Positions 1 through 12,365 of a DNA stretch of 64,000 nt are shown here, piece after piece; positions within the stretch are counted from its first letter, which is position 1, and each line of letters starts with the position of its first letter. The position numbers and the translations under genes were made by a program. Location of the stretch: the NCBI RefSeq assembly GCF_964656455.1, contig NC_135719.1, forward strand, positions 69,800,283 through 69,864,282. Direction: 5' to 3'. The stretch is from Halichoerus grypus. Lineage: Eukaryota > Chordata > Mammalia > Carnivora > Phocidae. The notes under the pieces were generated by a model. The model had not been told where the DNA came from and made no database searches. It saw only the letters and a program-made list of their open reading frames with translations.

Positions 1-300
1 TGAGTCCATGTTTTAGTATTTTAAAAAATACTTGTGAATACTCTGGTTCATCTTACCCAGTAAGTTCTTTAACCCCCAGAGAATTCTCCATCTACCATAG
101 CCAGTCCTAGAAGTTGGAGCAGGAACAGGATTTCGATGCCTTTCCAGTGGGGAAGGCCTGAATGGAATAATCCATGTGCTTTAAATGATTACAAACAAAA
201 CCATTTCATCCTTGACTTCAGTAAATATATGTACAGCATGGCCCTTCACAAATCTAAATTATAATTAAAGACTAAGTCTAAAAAGATCAGAGATAACATT

Positions 301-449
301 TATTTATTTATTTATTCATTCATTTAAAGTAGGCTCCACGCCCAGCATGGAGCCCAAGGCAGGGTTTGAACTCATGACCCTCAGATCAGGACCTGAGCTG
401 AGATCAAGAGTCCGATGCTTAACTGACTGAGCATCCCCAGGCACCCCTC
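301..449 (-). mobile_element. SINEC, old copy
   Basis: Head at the right (ctgagcatccccaggcacccc), T-rich tail at the left (tttatttatttattcattca). Imperfect flanking copies of agataacatt / aggtaacgtt. Confidence 0.75.
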
Positions 450-899
450 AGAGGTAACGTTTTAAATAAAAGTGACAATACTGTTATTTAAAAAGAGCTT
501 TACCTGTCCTTTATAATCAGAAATGGATGTAGCTATAAGTAGCTATTCTGGATGTTAAAATTATGAATAACTTGTTTCCTTCTTTATGTTTCTCTATATT
601 ACTTGTGTAAAAAATCTTTTCAGAAAGCACATGTACTTCAGAAAGTACTAAAAAATGTTTTGTTTACCAAAGCTAACCAAGAATATATTTCTGAAGATGC
701 AAAAAATGAATTATCTCAAATTCAACAAGTTAATGATGAATTTGTGAGAAAACATTTTTATGTCCCATTATTACTAAAAAAAAAAACCCAAGTTTATTAT
801 TTCACTTATATTTTTCAACATTTGTGCATAACTTTGTGCTTGAATGAGTATACAGTTTTTTAAATTTAAACATTTTAGATTTAAATATGAAATATGCAT

Positions 900-1480
900 G
901 TTTAAATTGAGACCTTTATCTTTATTAGTTTTTTTCTACTTACAAAAATAATACAGACTCATTATAAAAATTTCCAACATTACAGAAATATAGAAATGTA
1001 GACAGTGAATGTCCGCCATAATCTACTAGCCCTCCCTGAGGTAACCAATATTAACAACGGTTTGGTACTTATAGCCTCACTTTTTTTTCTATGCGTATAC
1101 TAACATACAGGTTTTAACAAAAATATAAATAATCATTAACATAAAAAACAGTTATACAGTTTGCTTTTTGTCACTTAATATATCTTGTATACCGTTTCAC
1201 GTCAGTAAATATAGATTGACCTCATTCTTTTCAGCAAGTACAAGGTATTTCATTTAATGGATTTATCCCAATCCCCTATTGATGGCTACCTGGACTACTC
1301 CAAAGATTTCACTATTGTGAATAACACCAAAAAAAAAAAAAAAATTCAGTTATATACACTTTTGTGTGGTGTGAATGTTTGCATAGAATAGATCCCAGAA
1401 TTATAACTTCTAGATCAAAAGATATGAATATATTAATGCTTCTTCTATTGATATCACCAAATTGTCCAAATTAGAAACTT
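900..1480 (-). mobile_element. Old L1 remnant, minus strand
   Basis: Phrases such as ctccctgaggtaaccaatat, atatatcttgtataccgttt and cccctattgatggctacctg match reversed L1M 3' sequence. Strongly diverged; borders approximate. Confidence 0.5.
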
Positions 1481-2044
1481 AAAACAATGGGTTATAAAAT
1501 TAACACGTTTTCACTCTGCCTTTAAATTCGCAGTCTGAAAGGAAGCTCTAGGGCTAATTCATTTCCCAAATTAGTTCTCAATACAAATGAACTGGCCCCC
1601 AAAGAAGAAAAGTTATCTCTAGAGGAGCTATCACTGTTAAAAAGCATGTGCATCACTCCTGTGATTTCTAATCAGACACAGTAAATTAGGACTCCTGGTT
1701 CACTGGTTTGACTTTTTGAGTTCCCAAAAAACATACTCACGGCCCTGAAAAAATAAATTACACAGTAGTTAGTATAAAAAAAATATTTGCTAAGCCTTCC
1801 TCTTGCTCAGTATTGTTGATACAAGTTACAATATAGGCAAGAAAAATGTACTGAAGATAGGTCACAATAAAAAGCTGCACAGGGAGAATGATTAAATGTT
1901 GGAACAGAAGAGGCTGAACCTGCAAAAAAGGACTTCTCACAAATGGAAACTTGAAGGGATAAAATCTTGCCAGCAAATGAGAAAAAAATTCCTGAATATT
2001 TTAGAAATCTATGGACCCTGATAACATTAGCAGCCCCTTAACAG

Positions 2045-2150
2045 CTATAAACTTATTTAGACCTTACAGTGTGCTTTCACATCCATGAGATCTCCTGTAA
2101 TCCTCACAACAGCCCAAGGAGGAAGCCCTCAGTATTCTAATTTTACAAAT
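2045..2150 (-). mobile_element. MIR fragment
   Basis: Plus text gtaatcctcacaacagccca and attttacaaatgagaga is the reverse complement of the MIR core. The microsatellite follows directly. Confidence 0.55.
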
Positions 2151-2163
2151 GAGAGAGAAGCCA

Positions 2164-2167
2164 GCTC

Positions 2168-2235
<68 letters not shown>
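2164..2235 (+). repeat. (TC)n(AC)n compound microsatellite
   Basis: A run of TC dinucleotides passes directly into about 18 AC dinucleotides. Plus- and minus-strand ORFs that cover it (LSLSLSHTHTHT, CVCVCVC) are repeat translations. Confidence 0.98.
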
Positions 2236-2237
<2 letters not shown>

Positions 2238-2461
2238 GACTCTTCAATGTATAGCCCAAGGAACTGCAGCATGGACTACACTTGGGAGCTTTGTTGAACT
2301 GCAGAGTTCCAGGGTAGACCTGACTCCGAATCTGCATTTTAACAAAACCACTCACTGCCTCTTGCCCCTACACACTAATCTGCCTGCACATTCACTCTTA
2401 GAAACCCTGTTCACTAGCCAGTTCTGGGTTTGCTATGAGGGCAAGTCTCTAAGACAGTTGC

Positions 2462-2482
2462 TGGGGCGGGGGGGGGGGGGGA
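2462..2482 (+). repeat. G-rich tract
   Basis: ggggcgg followed by a run of 13-14 G. Could form a G-quadruplex; also a likely length-variable site. Confidence 0.9.
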
Positions 2483-3804
2483 AGAATGTGGGGCCTCACA
2501 AGAGAGATCAAAGCAGCCTGGGGAAGGAAGGACATCATAAGGAGAAAGGACATGTTTAGTCTGCAACAGGTTACTATGTCATATGAAAACAATCATGGAT
2601 ACGTGCATTTTCCCAAATAGAAGCTGACCAATGAGCATCAGGGTAACGAACAGAGGGAGGCCTCCAGCCTGCCTGCTGCATGTTTAGTTCTGACAAGCAG
2701 CTGCTTGCTTTTCTCCAACGCAGCAGTTGAGAGGTGGCGAGGGTCAGAGTTTCTGAGCATGCTCTGAGCTCCTCCCCCGCGATCACAAACTGCCTGTGGG
2801 CTGCTCTCCACCCAGTCCACCTGACTTGGGGCTTCCTCTCCTCAGACTAACCAGGGCAGCTGCAGGAAAGCATGTATTAAGATCCCATGCTTTTGCACCC
2901 ATAATGTTATCATCATTGCCTATGTGACGAAAGAAATCAAAATAATACAAATCTGAGGTCAGGGGAGGCAAGATACTTGCTCGAAGAACTTAGCAACCTT
3001 GGAGCCTGCCCAACCAACCAGAGTCAGGTGGGCAAATGACCTCATTTTTGCTCTTTTTCATGGTCACTGAACTCCAACTGTCATCATCCAGTTCGGCTCT
3101 GGCACGGGGCATTTTAGGCCCAGTTTTTTTCCACAGAAAATAGGCATTTTAACTCAGCAACTCTCCACAGCTTCAAAGACAAGGTCAGTTGTGAGTCGGG
3201 ACAGGTACAGCAATAACAGAGAGGTGGAGTACAGAGATAAACAAGGAGAGGTTTGGGGCAGGGGAGAACTAGCAAGCAGTCAGGAGTGTGAGCTACACAA
3301 TCAACTGCCAGCTAAGAGCAAACAGGTTCAAGGCCCATGAATCCCCCACACCAAAACAAGCAAAGCATCTACTGGTCTCCACTTCACTCCCCCACCTCAC
3401 TCCAACCCGAGAGAGAAGCAGCAACTACTTGCGGCTTATGGTCATCTGACACCACAGAACTGCGCCCTGTCAACTTGACATTCACGGACCCACAGGACCA
3501 CAAGTTGTACTGTTCCTAATGGTACCATAGGGCAAGAAGTGGAAATCTGGAGTTGGGGGTGGGAAGAACAGCAAGGATGTAGAGGGAAAGGAGGGTTACC
3601 GAATGATGGCTCTAAAATAGTCTGAGAAATGCATCAAATCAACTTGGATGGGGCAAGTTGGGGGAAAAGTATACTTTTCAAGGTACTGTGCTTTTCCAAG
3701 CTGAACGCAGGCTGCAACTCTTGACTATAGCAATACTAGGCATAAACTTCTGTGCTCAGTGTCACATTGTGCACAAGAAGACTCTCTGGGAAGAGTAAAG
3801 AATC

Positions 3805-4050
3805 AAGATTAAGTGTCGGCTTTGGAGTTAAGATGGCCAATAAGTTAAGGGAGTCTGAATCCCAGCTGCACCATCTACTGGCTATGTAACCACCAGCTAC
3901 TCACCTGACCTCTTAGCATCCGTTTCCTCATCTACAAAATGGGGACAGTAACAGTATTGATAGAAGAGTGGTGTGAAATGTGAATGAGATAATATATATG
4001 GAATAGCACAGGACATAGCAAAAGCCAATAAATAAATGTTCATCATTATT
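3805..4050 (+). mobile_element. MIR SINE
   Basis: Contains the MIR core order: gagtctgaatcccagctgca, ctactggctatgtaacc, cgtttcctcatctacaaaat ggggacagtaa, and an end cacaggacatagcaaaagcc aataaataaatgttc. Diverged but complete in layout. Confidence 0.85.
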
Positions 4051-6149
4051 AGCACTACAAATATTATTTCTAGTATGGTTTTAGGAGAGCAACATAAGGG
4101 CAGGAAGCACTGACAACAAAATCTGGAAAACGTGGTTCCAGTAAGCACACTGCCTGGAAATGCTGAATGGCACAAATCCATAATGGATGGGGGAAAAAAG
4201 AAACTTGAAAAGTAAAAGAACAAACAGTCAAGATCAAGTCCTTGGGGATTTAATTTTTTTTTTTTAAATAAAACCATATTAATCACCTAACACAAAAACC
4301 TCACTCATTTCCATCCTCACCCACCACGATGACACTGTTAGCATCACATCCTTCAGAAACTACCAACACTTTGGCAGTGTTCTATTTCTTGACTTTGGGT
4401 GATGATGATATGGGGGACCGTGTTGTAAGTACATACAATATTATATTATTATATTTCATAAGCTTTTCTGTGTCTGTTATATTTCATAATTTTTTTAAAG
4501 TTAGTTTTGTTTTTTAAGTGCCAGCACCTTTAATGAGGTCAGCTGAGCGTATGGGGAAATGACCAGAGGCACCACTAAAGGAATACAGATCTCAAAGCCT
4601 GATGAGAGGTATGATGGGAAGTTGGAAATTGTAGGGCGCTCAGCATGAATGAGAAGCAATGTTCAAATCCAGAAGAACCTAAGAAACTCCCTTCTCAGGA
4701 TTCCTCCAAAAAAGAATCTGCTACACTGAAAAAAAAAAAAACAAGAAATCAGCCATGTGGTTTCACTAAGTGCTCCAAGATTTTCAAGTAAATTTAAATC
4801 TCGGCTATGAAAGAAGGGGCAGGGAGGAGAAAAGATCTTTAGCTTCATTCCAGTTTTAGGAAGAGAGATAAGGCATATAAACTTAGAAATCTAGTCTAAA
4901 AAAAAAAAAAAAAAGACTGTTTTATAGACTACAGAAGCAACAAAAAGCATTATAAACATTCTCTGTGCTAAAATGAGAGGGGGTGGAATTTACTCCCCTA
5001 GAAGTCTAAGAGGAGATACCCATCCTGCGATGTGAACTCATTCTTCTGTAAGTGCCCTTCAAAACCAGAGGAAAATGTTGTAGCCAATTAAGAAGCACTG
5101 TAGACTTGCTGATATAACTGCTGGGAGGGAGGAAACCAAGATGTGGAAAATGTGAACACTCAAAAATACCAACCCTAAAGATCCACACTGCCCCATCTGT
5201 CTGTCATACTCCCTTTATTTCTTGCCCTCCCCTACCCTTTCTTTTCATTTTAAGAGGTAACAGAAGTTAAGGTAAAAATCACAATGTGGATCTGATTCAG
5301 CAAACATCCAGCAGGTGGGCAGCTCTCATTGCACAAATCCACTGAGAACTGCTGTCAAAGGAAGCTGACAGAAAACCTGGCCTTGGCCAGCATTAAACAA
5401 TGGAGCCTAGACAAGAGGCTTAGCTTGCAGCAGTAGGAATGTGATGTATAATACAACAAATCCTACTGAAAACACTGTAGCTTTTTTTCTAACCAACACT
5501 GCAGTCAGCCCATGAAGTAAAACCAATAGATACTCTGAGAACAGTGCAACAGACCACGTTCCCAGAGAAGCTTAGTTTGAATAAACATCGTCCCAAATTT
5601 CAAGCCCTGGACTGTTTTCCAAACAAAGGGGCAGTGATAACAGCCACAAGCCCAACTTCAGATGCAGGAGGTTGATGGAGAGGTTACAGAAGTCAGGATT
5701 AAAGGCTCACTTCTACCAATGTTTTCTCATTAGTCAAGGGATGAAAAACACGCAAGTGACAAATGGAAGAGGGAAGAGTAAAGGCAGAGAAATACCAATG
5801 GCCCCAAAGACATTCAAAATATGGACAGGAAATAAGACAGTGACTCAAACTGACCCAACGGGGGACACTTGCCTTAAATTACAAGCGGAGGGAGGGAAAA
5901 GAAACTTGGAAAGCAGCAGTGCTGTTAGACTCTGAAATGGGTGAGACCAAGTAGATGACCAAAGGCTTTGCAAGACAACTTAGAGCCTGAAGAGGCTGGG
6001 CTATTTTAGACAGGAAAGGAGGAGTTGCGCTGAGGAGAGAGGAATCCTCCCTCTCCAGTGAGAATCACTTTGAAGGCTGAGGGCAGCTGCAGGAACCGGA
6101 AGGAGAAATGAAGCAGAGATCAAAGGAACAAAACCAGGAGAACACCTCA

Positions 6150-6330
6150 CACTTTTCACTGTACACCACCTGTTCTGAGGATCTCAACACACTTCATAAG
6201 CCTTACTTGAGGAATATATCATAGATAGAAAACTCAGTAACTTGCTCAAGGTCATTCACAAAAGGCAGGTGAGGGGCAGGGCTTCTGCCCACAGGGGCCC
6301 TCTACCCTTGGCCATCTACTTCTAGGTGGG
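6150..6330 (-). mobile_element. MIR fragment
   Basis: Reverse MIR-like text: gaggatctcaacacacttca, actcagtaacttgctcaagg tcattcacaaaaggcagg. Diverged, borders approximate. Confidence 0.5.
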
Positions 6331-6673
6331 GAACCCAGAGAGTGTGTATTAAACACTAAAAACTCTTGGTTCCTATGAGTGCCAAGGGAAGTGGGTAGTG
6401 GAATGGTGACATTAAAAACCGGCCAGGACTCAGAGATATTATCAAAGTTTCCTATTCCTGCCCACAGAGGAAATTCCTGCTGATCTGTCTTAGTAAGGCA
6501 ATTATCAGTTCCTCATATCTGACCCTACAACAGGGCAGTTCTCTCAGATCTATCTCTGACATACCAGTTTACAGAGCAGTCAGTCTAAAAGACACAGTGG
6601 AGATAAAAACTACCCCAGGAGAAGAGTATACTTACTGGGCTAGTTTTCTACACTCTCAAGAAGCCTCAGTGAG

Positions 6674-6909
6674 GGGGCACCTGGGTGGCTTAGTCGGTTA
6701 AGCATTTGACTCTTGATTTCAGCTCGGGTCATGATCTCAGGGTCATGGGATTGAGCCCCACATTGGGCTGCACACTCAGTGAAGAGTCTGCTTGAGATTC
6801 TCTCTCTCTCCCTCTCCCTCTGCCCCTCCCCACATTCATGCTCTCTCTCCCTCTCTCCAATAAATATACAAATCTCTAAATAAAGTAAAATAATTTTAAA
6901 AAAAGAGAG
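6674..6909 (+). mobile_element. SINEC
   Basis: gggcacctgggtggctta head, caactcttgatttc-type body, A-rich tail. Flanked by agaagcctcagtgag and agaagcctcaatgag. Confidence 0.9.
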
Positions 6910-7023
6910 AAGAAGCCTCAATGAGTACTTGGGTATGAAGCCAACAGATTTCAGGGTCCTAGCACTTAAGCCACAGGTTTGTAACCCAGCAGCGGGCTTC
7001 TGGTGGAACTTAATGTATACACT

Positions 7024-7123
7024 GCTCTGTGGGGAGCCTGCTTCTCCCTCTCCCTCTGCCTGCCACTCCTCCTGCTTGTGCTCGCTCGCTCTCTCCCTGT
7101 CAAATAAATAAAATCTTTAAAAA
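7024..7123 (+). mobile_element. SINEC, 5'-truncated
   Basis: Only the CT-rich region and AATAAAATCTTT tail remain; the tRNA-like head is missing. Confidence 0.75.
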
Positions 7124-7132
7124 ACAACTACC

Positions 7133-7318
7133 AGGGCACCTGGGTGGATCAGTCATTAAGCATCTGCCTTCGGCTCAGGTCATGATCCCAGGGTCCCGAG
7201 ATCGGGCCCCACATTGGGCTCCCTGCTTCTCCCTCTCCCACTCCTCCTGCTTGTGTTCCCTCTCTCACTGTGTCTCTCTCTGTCAAATAAATAAATAAAA
7301 TCTTTAAAAAAAAAAACA
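7133..7318 (+). mobile_element. SINEC
   Basis: Complete, head gggcacctgggtggatcagt, ends AAATAAATAAAATC with poly-A. Second of three consecutive copies. Confidence 0.9.
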
Positions 7319-7340
7319 ACTACCAAACTCTACAACCAGA

Positions 7341-7570
7341 GGGAAGCCTGGGTGGCTAGGCTGGGTAAGTGTCTGCCTTCGACTCAGGTCCTGGGATGGA
7401 GTCCCGCATCAGGCTCTTTGCTCAGCGAGGAGCCTGCTTCTCCCTCTGCCTGCCATTCCCCCTGCTTGTGCTCTCTCTCTCTCTGACAAATAAAATCTTT
7501 TTTTAAAAATTAAAATAATAATAATAAATAATAAAATAAATAAATAATATAAAATAATAAAAAAAAAAAC
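7341..7570 (+). mobile_element. SINEC
   Basis: Diverged head (gggaagcctgggtggctagg) and a long AT-rich tail (aataataataaataataaaa). Third of three consecutive copies. Confidence 0.85.
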
Positions 7571-9639
7571 TCTACCCCCAGAGCTTCTGATTCCATATAG
7601 CTAGGATGGGGCCCAGGAATGTGTATTTTTAAAAAGCTGCCGAAGTATTCTATCTCACTGCTGTCCTGACTTCTCTCCCAAGTCGAGAGCCATCAAGCTT
7701 AAGCCAATGATCCATACATAAATGCTTTGGAAATGAATATGCTTTCCCACTACCAAATAGGCAGATTAAAGAGTCTCAGTACTAATACCTGGACTCAAAC
7801 ACTGAGCAAAAGCTGCAATTAGATTATTGCCAGTTTTTTCTCTTCCATGAAAATCCCCTACACAAACTCTTCTTAGAGCCACATATTAAAAGGCTCAAAG
7901 CACCACCATACAACCAGACATGAGAAAACTTGGGGAAAAAATGAGAGAGAGAAAAAGAGAGAGAATGCATTAGATTTGTATCCATAAAAACTGAGAACTA
8001 GAAGAAAGCTACAAGTCATCTTACCCATTGTTTCCAGAAGAATAATACATAACCCAGATTGGACAAATGGCTATTAAGGAGGAGGAGGATTTCAAAACCT
8101 CTTCATTTACTTTTTCAAAATCTAACTCTCCAGCACAGGCAATCCTTTTGTATCCCTAACTTACATCGTGCCTGCTCGGCTTCATTCCATTTCTGTCCTT
8201 TGTTAAAATAGAAAAATGACCCAGCTCCCTCCACATAAAAATCTTCCAGAAACTTTAAGAAAAGAGGGGGAGGGCTAGCTATGCAGAGCACACACATGCT
8301 TAAGGAAAACACAGCCTCGGCTGAACGGCAGAACTAACAACTGCACAGAATTTGAAGTTGAAGGGTGTTTACAACTGATAACTTTGAGTTACACTTCATC
8401 AAGACTCAGATCTGGCAATAAAACCTCAAATTACTCTTTGCTAATTCTATCTCACTGCAGAGACTTCCCTCCCTTAGAGAAAGTTCAATACAAATCCTAG
8501 CTCTCAATTACCCATTTCTCAATCAAGATTCTCAATCCCCATTTCTACTTGGCTCTCATTCCAGCTTTTAACCATATGTCAACCGTATTTTTAACTAAGT
8601 CTCTCCTGAGTTAAAAAGTCTTTAATGAGCACTGCTTTCTGCATTTATGCACTTTCCCTTCTCACTTGTGCCCTTCACACCTAATGAGGCTGGCTACATC
8701 TCTACTTCTTTTTCAATATCTTATTATTCCTAATTTCAATTTTTCTTTAAAGACATCACCAAACTCCTCCTGATTATCTCCTATTCTTCTGGAATTCCAA
8801 GTTTATCCCCACTAATTCTGACATCATTAAAGTGTTTTCATTCATTTATTCACTTAGGATTTACTGCACACCTTACACTATACTAAACAGTGCGATGTAA
8901 AAGAAATAAAGAACGTGACCCCTCGCCTTAGGAAATGAAGACATACATAAAAGAACAATTAGAGATTGGTTCTAAGGTAGTGGGGCTACTCAGAGAAGTC
9001 CCTGAGACTCCAGTAAATATAGAGCTGGATGTAAAAGTAAGGGGAGAATTTGGTGAAAAGGCTACTTTAGACAGGGGGAACAGTATGACTCAAAGCAGCA
9101 GGCCATCTCAGGTAAGAGGTGCACAAAGGCCCTCTGTCACTTCCTTCTTTGCCACCCCCCCCCAATCCTCAAAGGCATATGTCTTTTGGTCTTCAAATTT
9201 TATTTCAGAGTTAGTTATCCGTGAATTACAAGCTTTCTGATTGTTACCATGATGACCCACAGCCACCACATATTAGAGCAGCTCACAAAGCTTTATACAT
9301 CAGGTCCTATGTGGATTACTACAGGGCAGGCTTTTAGAATCATCTTAAGTCGAGACTTCAATAAGGAGTGTGGGGAGTCAGACATCTGTAGGGTCCCAGG
9401 CACACAAAGACAGCAATTACTTTTGGGTGCTAAAGATAGACACCACACTCTTGCTCTGTCGGACTACTCAAGGGTCATTCAACTTCAGCTTAGTATTTCC
9501 TTCATTCACAGCTCTAGGACAAACAAAGCCATTTAAAGCAGTCTGAAACACTGAATTTCTATTTGAAACAGGGATGTTTAATGGTGATGCCACTGGGATG
9601 CTCTTTTTCACTGTTTTCCTAGAGAGCTTTCCCTCTTCT

Positions 9640-9900
9640 CTTGCCTCAGGACTCACAGTTCAAGCATCCCTACCTCTGTGAAGTCTTTCCTAATTCCCCT
9701 AAGCTGACTTAGGTTCCCTTCCCTGTGCTGCCTTTAAGACCTTTATGCTTACTTCTAGGACAGCACTTAACATACCAAGTTGTAATTATTTGTTTATATA
9801 TAATATGACTAGCCACAAGCTCTTTGATGGCAAGGATGTTTTATTCATCACTGATTCCATACATAACAGGCACACAATAAACATTTGTTGAGTCCATTAA
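9640..9900 (+). mobile_element. L2 3' end
   Basis: Plus-strand L2 3' text: gtgaagtctttcctaattcc, ggacagcacttaacatacca, agctctttgatggcaaggat and an end acaataaacatttgttgagt. Typical old LINE2 remnant. Confidence 0.75.
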
Positions 9901-11380
9901 TGATGAGTGATATGGGAAGTTTTAAAGAATGGTGGACTGCACCTTCTGGATCCAGACCAAAATTATAGTAAGTATTAACACTGAAGAATAAACTCCCATT
10001 ACACATTTCTACTACCTATAGCATTCGTGGTCAGAAAAAGAAGCCAAAACATATGAGACGATTGCTCTAGTGGTGGTGGTCACTGTCAAGTTACCAGCCA
10101 AGAATAAGAGAGCTTGCAGTACTAAGTGATCCAACACAGTAAATGAGTGAAAAGAGTCAAATCTAAGACAGTTTCTAAGTTCCAGGCTCATTCTCCTACC
10201 TCTGGAGAATATGAACAATGAACTCCTATTAGAGTCCTTAGAAAGGTCACCAACTCCACTGCCATGGAACCTTGTGGCCAATTTCAATTCAATATGATCT
10301 CTGCTGAAATACACAGGAAGGCTGTTCTCCTTCTGACCACATCCAAGTAAGGTTCTGCTAAAGGACAGAGATCTGAACCAAGTCCTCCCAGAATCCTTCC
10401 ATGTTGCACATGAGCACTCTAAGTCATTACTCATTGGCTCTACTCATCCTCTGAAGAGATACAGCAAGGCAATAAAATGCTGCTGTCTCCAGTGTCTCTC
10501 CCTGTAGCAATCCTGGACTGCACAAGGCTACTGTGTTTATAGGCTGCTAATATGACACAAAAGTCGAATCTGATTCTGTGGGAACAAAACCCTAGATTCC
10601 TTCAGGGATTAAATAAATTTGGTCTGCTTTTGTATTCCCAAAGTTGTGGGGGCTCAACGAAGTTGAAGAAAGCATAAAGACCAACACCCAGACAAGTGAG
10701 GGGATGGAAAGGGACTGGCCTCTGAGGAACTTGTGCAGCAGGGTGGCACAGAGTGAGTAAGACAGGCAGTGTTCAAGGACAAACCAGGAGGACTGTTTTG
10801 CTAGCAGATACCTGGCTCCTTGCATGTTATCATTCCTAAGCATCTAAGAGGCTCCAGTTAAATTAATTTAGGCTTCTGGAAGAGACAAATTTGTTTTGAC
10901 CCCAGGCAAAAGCATTTAGCAAGTCAATTCCTCAAACTAGGTATTCTTTCTGCTACTACTGTCTTGCATAACCTCAGCTGTGACACTAAAACCTGCAGCT
11001 ATATTAGTCACAACTTAGCCCTTCACAGGGTATGTGGTCCCACTACCTCATCCAAAATGGGAAACTGAGTCATCACTTATGAACTGGCTTCCCCAAGCAC
11101 AGTCTTAGTTTGTAGTGAAGCCACAACTGAATCCAGGTTGCCTTCCTCCTATTCTTTTTCACGGAGAAATCTCGGCATGCTCACTCCTGCTGCTCTTTTT
11201 CCTTTAACCTAAAATTAAATCATTGCTTCCCTGAGGCGCAGAGATGGGCACACTTGATCCTTTAGAGCCAACAAGAGCTTCTGGTTCTTCTCTTTCCCGA
11301 GAAAGAGGAAGGTGAAAGAAGAACACGGAACAGAAGAGAGGGACGGTGGGAAACGGGTGCCTCCCAATACTAGGACTCAC

Positions 11381-11497
11381 CTTGGAGCTGAGGTCCTCTC
11401 GCCGGTTTCCTGCCTTACTCCTGCGTAATTTGATGGATGGGGATCGCAGCAGGTTCTTGATCCGGCTGGTAATAGTTGACCCTTCCACAGCCATCAT
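11381..11497 (-). CDS. MAPKBP1: MAPKBP1 first coding exon
   Basis: MAPKBP1 (JNKBP1) is a cytoplasmic and spindle-pole WD40-repeat scaffold that binds JNK-pathway kinases; loss causes a nephronophthisis-type kidney disease in people (family knowledge). The exon encodes [20 protein letters not shown], then [19 protein letters not shown], which I recognise as the N-terminus. It ends AAG|gtgagt in phase 0. Two ATGs stand in tandem (11497-11495 and 11494-11492); either gives the known MAVEGS start. The segment is basic and precedes the WD40 propellers, which are encoded in exons beyond the left edge of the window. A GC-rich island lies directly upstream. The open frame below 11381 is intron read-through. 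Confidence 0.93.
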
Positions 11498-12300
11498 GAT
11501 GAGGAGCCCCGGGGGACAGTTCCTGGCCCAGTCTTGGAACTTGTCTCAAAAGCGGCACTGCCTTCCCACTCCACAGGTCCTTCCAGTATGCCCTCCCACT
11601 GACCTGAGATGGCAGAGGCCACCTTATCTTCTGCCTAGCCGTGTCTGCAGCTTTTATCTCTAGGCATTACCCTCTCCCTTCTCCTCATACCTGCCTTCAA
11701 GCCCTGCGCGGTTTCTTACGTCTGAAGGACAAACCCATGAAAAAGAGGGGGAAAAAAGCCAGAGCTGCAAAGAAATACCAGGCCCACGCCTGCCAGAGAC
11801 GTTCAGCCAGAGGGATGGGATTGGCCCTGGTAGGGCTGTGGTTGGTCTGGTCCCCGTTAATTCCCAACTGTTCCCATGGCAACTGCAGTGTCTAAAGAAG
11901 GAGGCCGCCGAGGCCACCGAGGAGTCCCGCCCGGGGCTTGGACACCTGAGCTGGCGGCCGCAGGGACACTCGGCGCGGCGGGGCTCGCTGTGGCCCGGCA
12001 ACCCGTTCTGCCACGGGAGCCTCCCTCCCCCACCCTCGACCCTCGGGAGCTCGCTCTCGGCCCTCCGCAGGGGCCCTGGACCCTTCTCTTTCACCTCCCT
12101 CAGCAGCCCCAGCAACTCGCCAGCGCCCCCGCTCGGGCCCAGCCTCACCAGCCCCAGGGCGCGGGGAGCACCCCGCTCACAGCGCCCTCAGGCATCGCGC
12201 TCGGCGATTTCGGCTCCGCAGCAGCAGCGGCAGCAGCAGCTATGGTGGCACGAGCGGCTCAAAACGCGAACTACCGCCTGGGCCAAGCTACGGGCTGGTG
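11498..12300 (-). promoter_or_regulatory. MAPKBP1: MAPKBP1 5' UTR and CpG-island promoter
   Basis: GC content and CpG density rise sharply between about 11880 and 12330 (gccgccgagg, ggcggccgcag, cggcgcggcgggg), unlike the rest of the window. The island lies immediately upstream of the MAPKBP1 start codon, so 5' UTR and transcription start should be in it. A short GCA/GCG triplet run sits at about 12218-12241. No TATA box is evident, as usual for island promoters. Transcription start not determinable from sequence alone. Overlapping plus-strand ORFs here are products of GC-rich composition. Confidence 0.8.
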
Positions 12301-12365
12301 AGGCGGAGCCCAGGCGAGGGGGTGCGGTCTGTAACCAGGAGGGCGTTCTGAGAGTGGACCAGTAA

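Larger units (their letters stand above)
1..11380 (-). other. MAPKBP1 intron 1 (partial), no further exon recognised
   Basis: Everything to the left of the MAPKBP1 exon 1 donor is its first intron, since the next coding piece (the start of the WD40 region) was not found in either strand of this stretch. It holds an old SINEC at the left end, a minus L1 remnant, MIR and L2 pieces, a microsatellite and four SINECs at 6.67-7.57 kb. A coding-like stretch on the opposite strand at 624-743 is discussed as a finding. Confidence 0.7.

Noticed and set aside
2085..2559. Plus and minus ORFs with LSLSLS / HTHTHT / CVCVCV
   Set aside because: Translations of the TC and AC microsatellite.
6640..7298. ORFs with SAQVMIPGSRDRAPH and CARSLSPCQINK type ends, also at 13.6, 23.45, 28.5, 33.5, 38.8, 55.7 and 59.3 kb
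   Set aside because: Shared text in many places; these are SINEC translations, not a gene family.
10012..10843. Minus-strand ORFs of 140 and 83 residues in MAPKBP1 intron 1
   Set aside because: No splice sites that fit MAPKBP1 phase 0, no recognisable domain; treated as chance ORFs.
11838..12365. Long plus-strand ORFs of 141 and 175 residues over the CpG island
   Set aside because: GC-rich DNA lacks stops by composition; two frames are open at once, no recognisable protein, and the minus-strand MAPKBP1 5' region explains the island.
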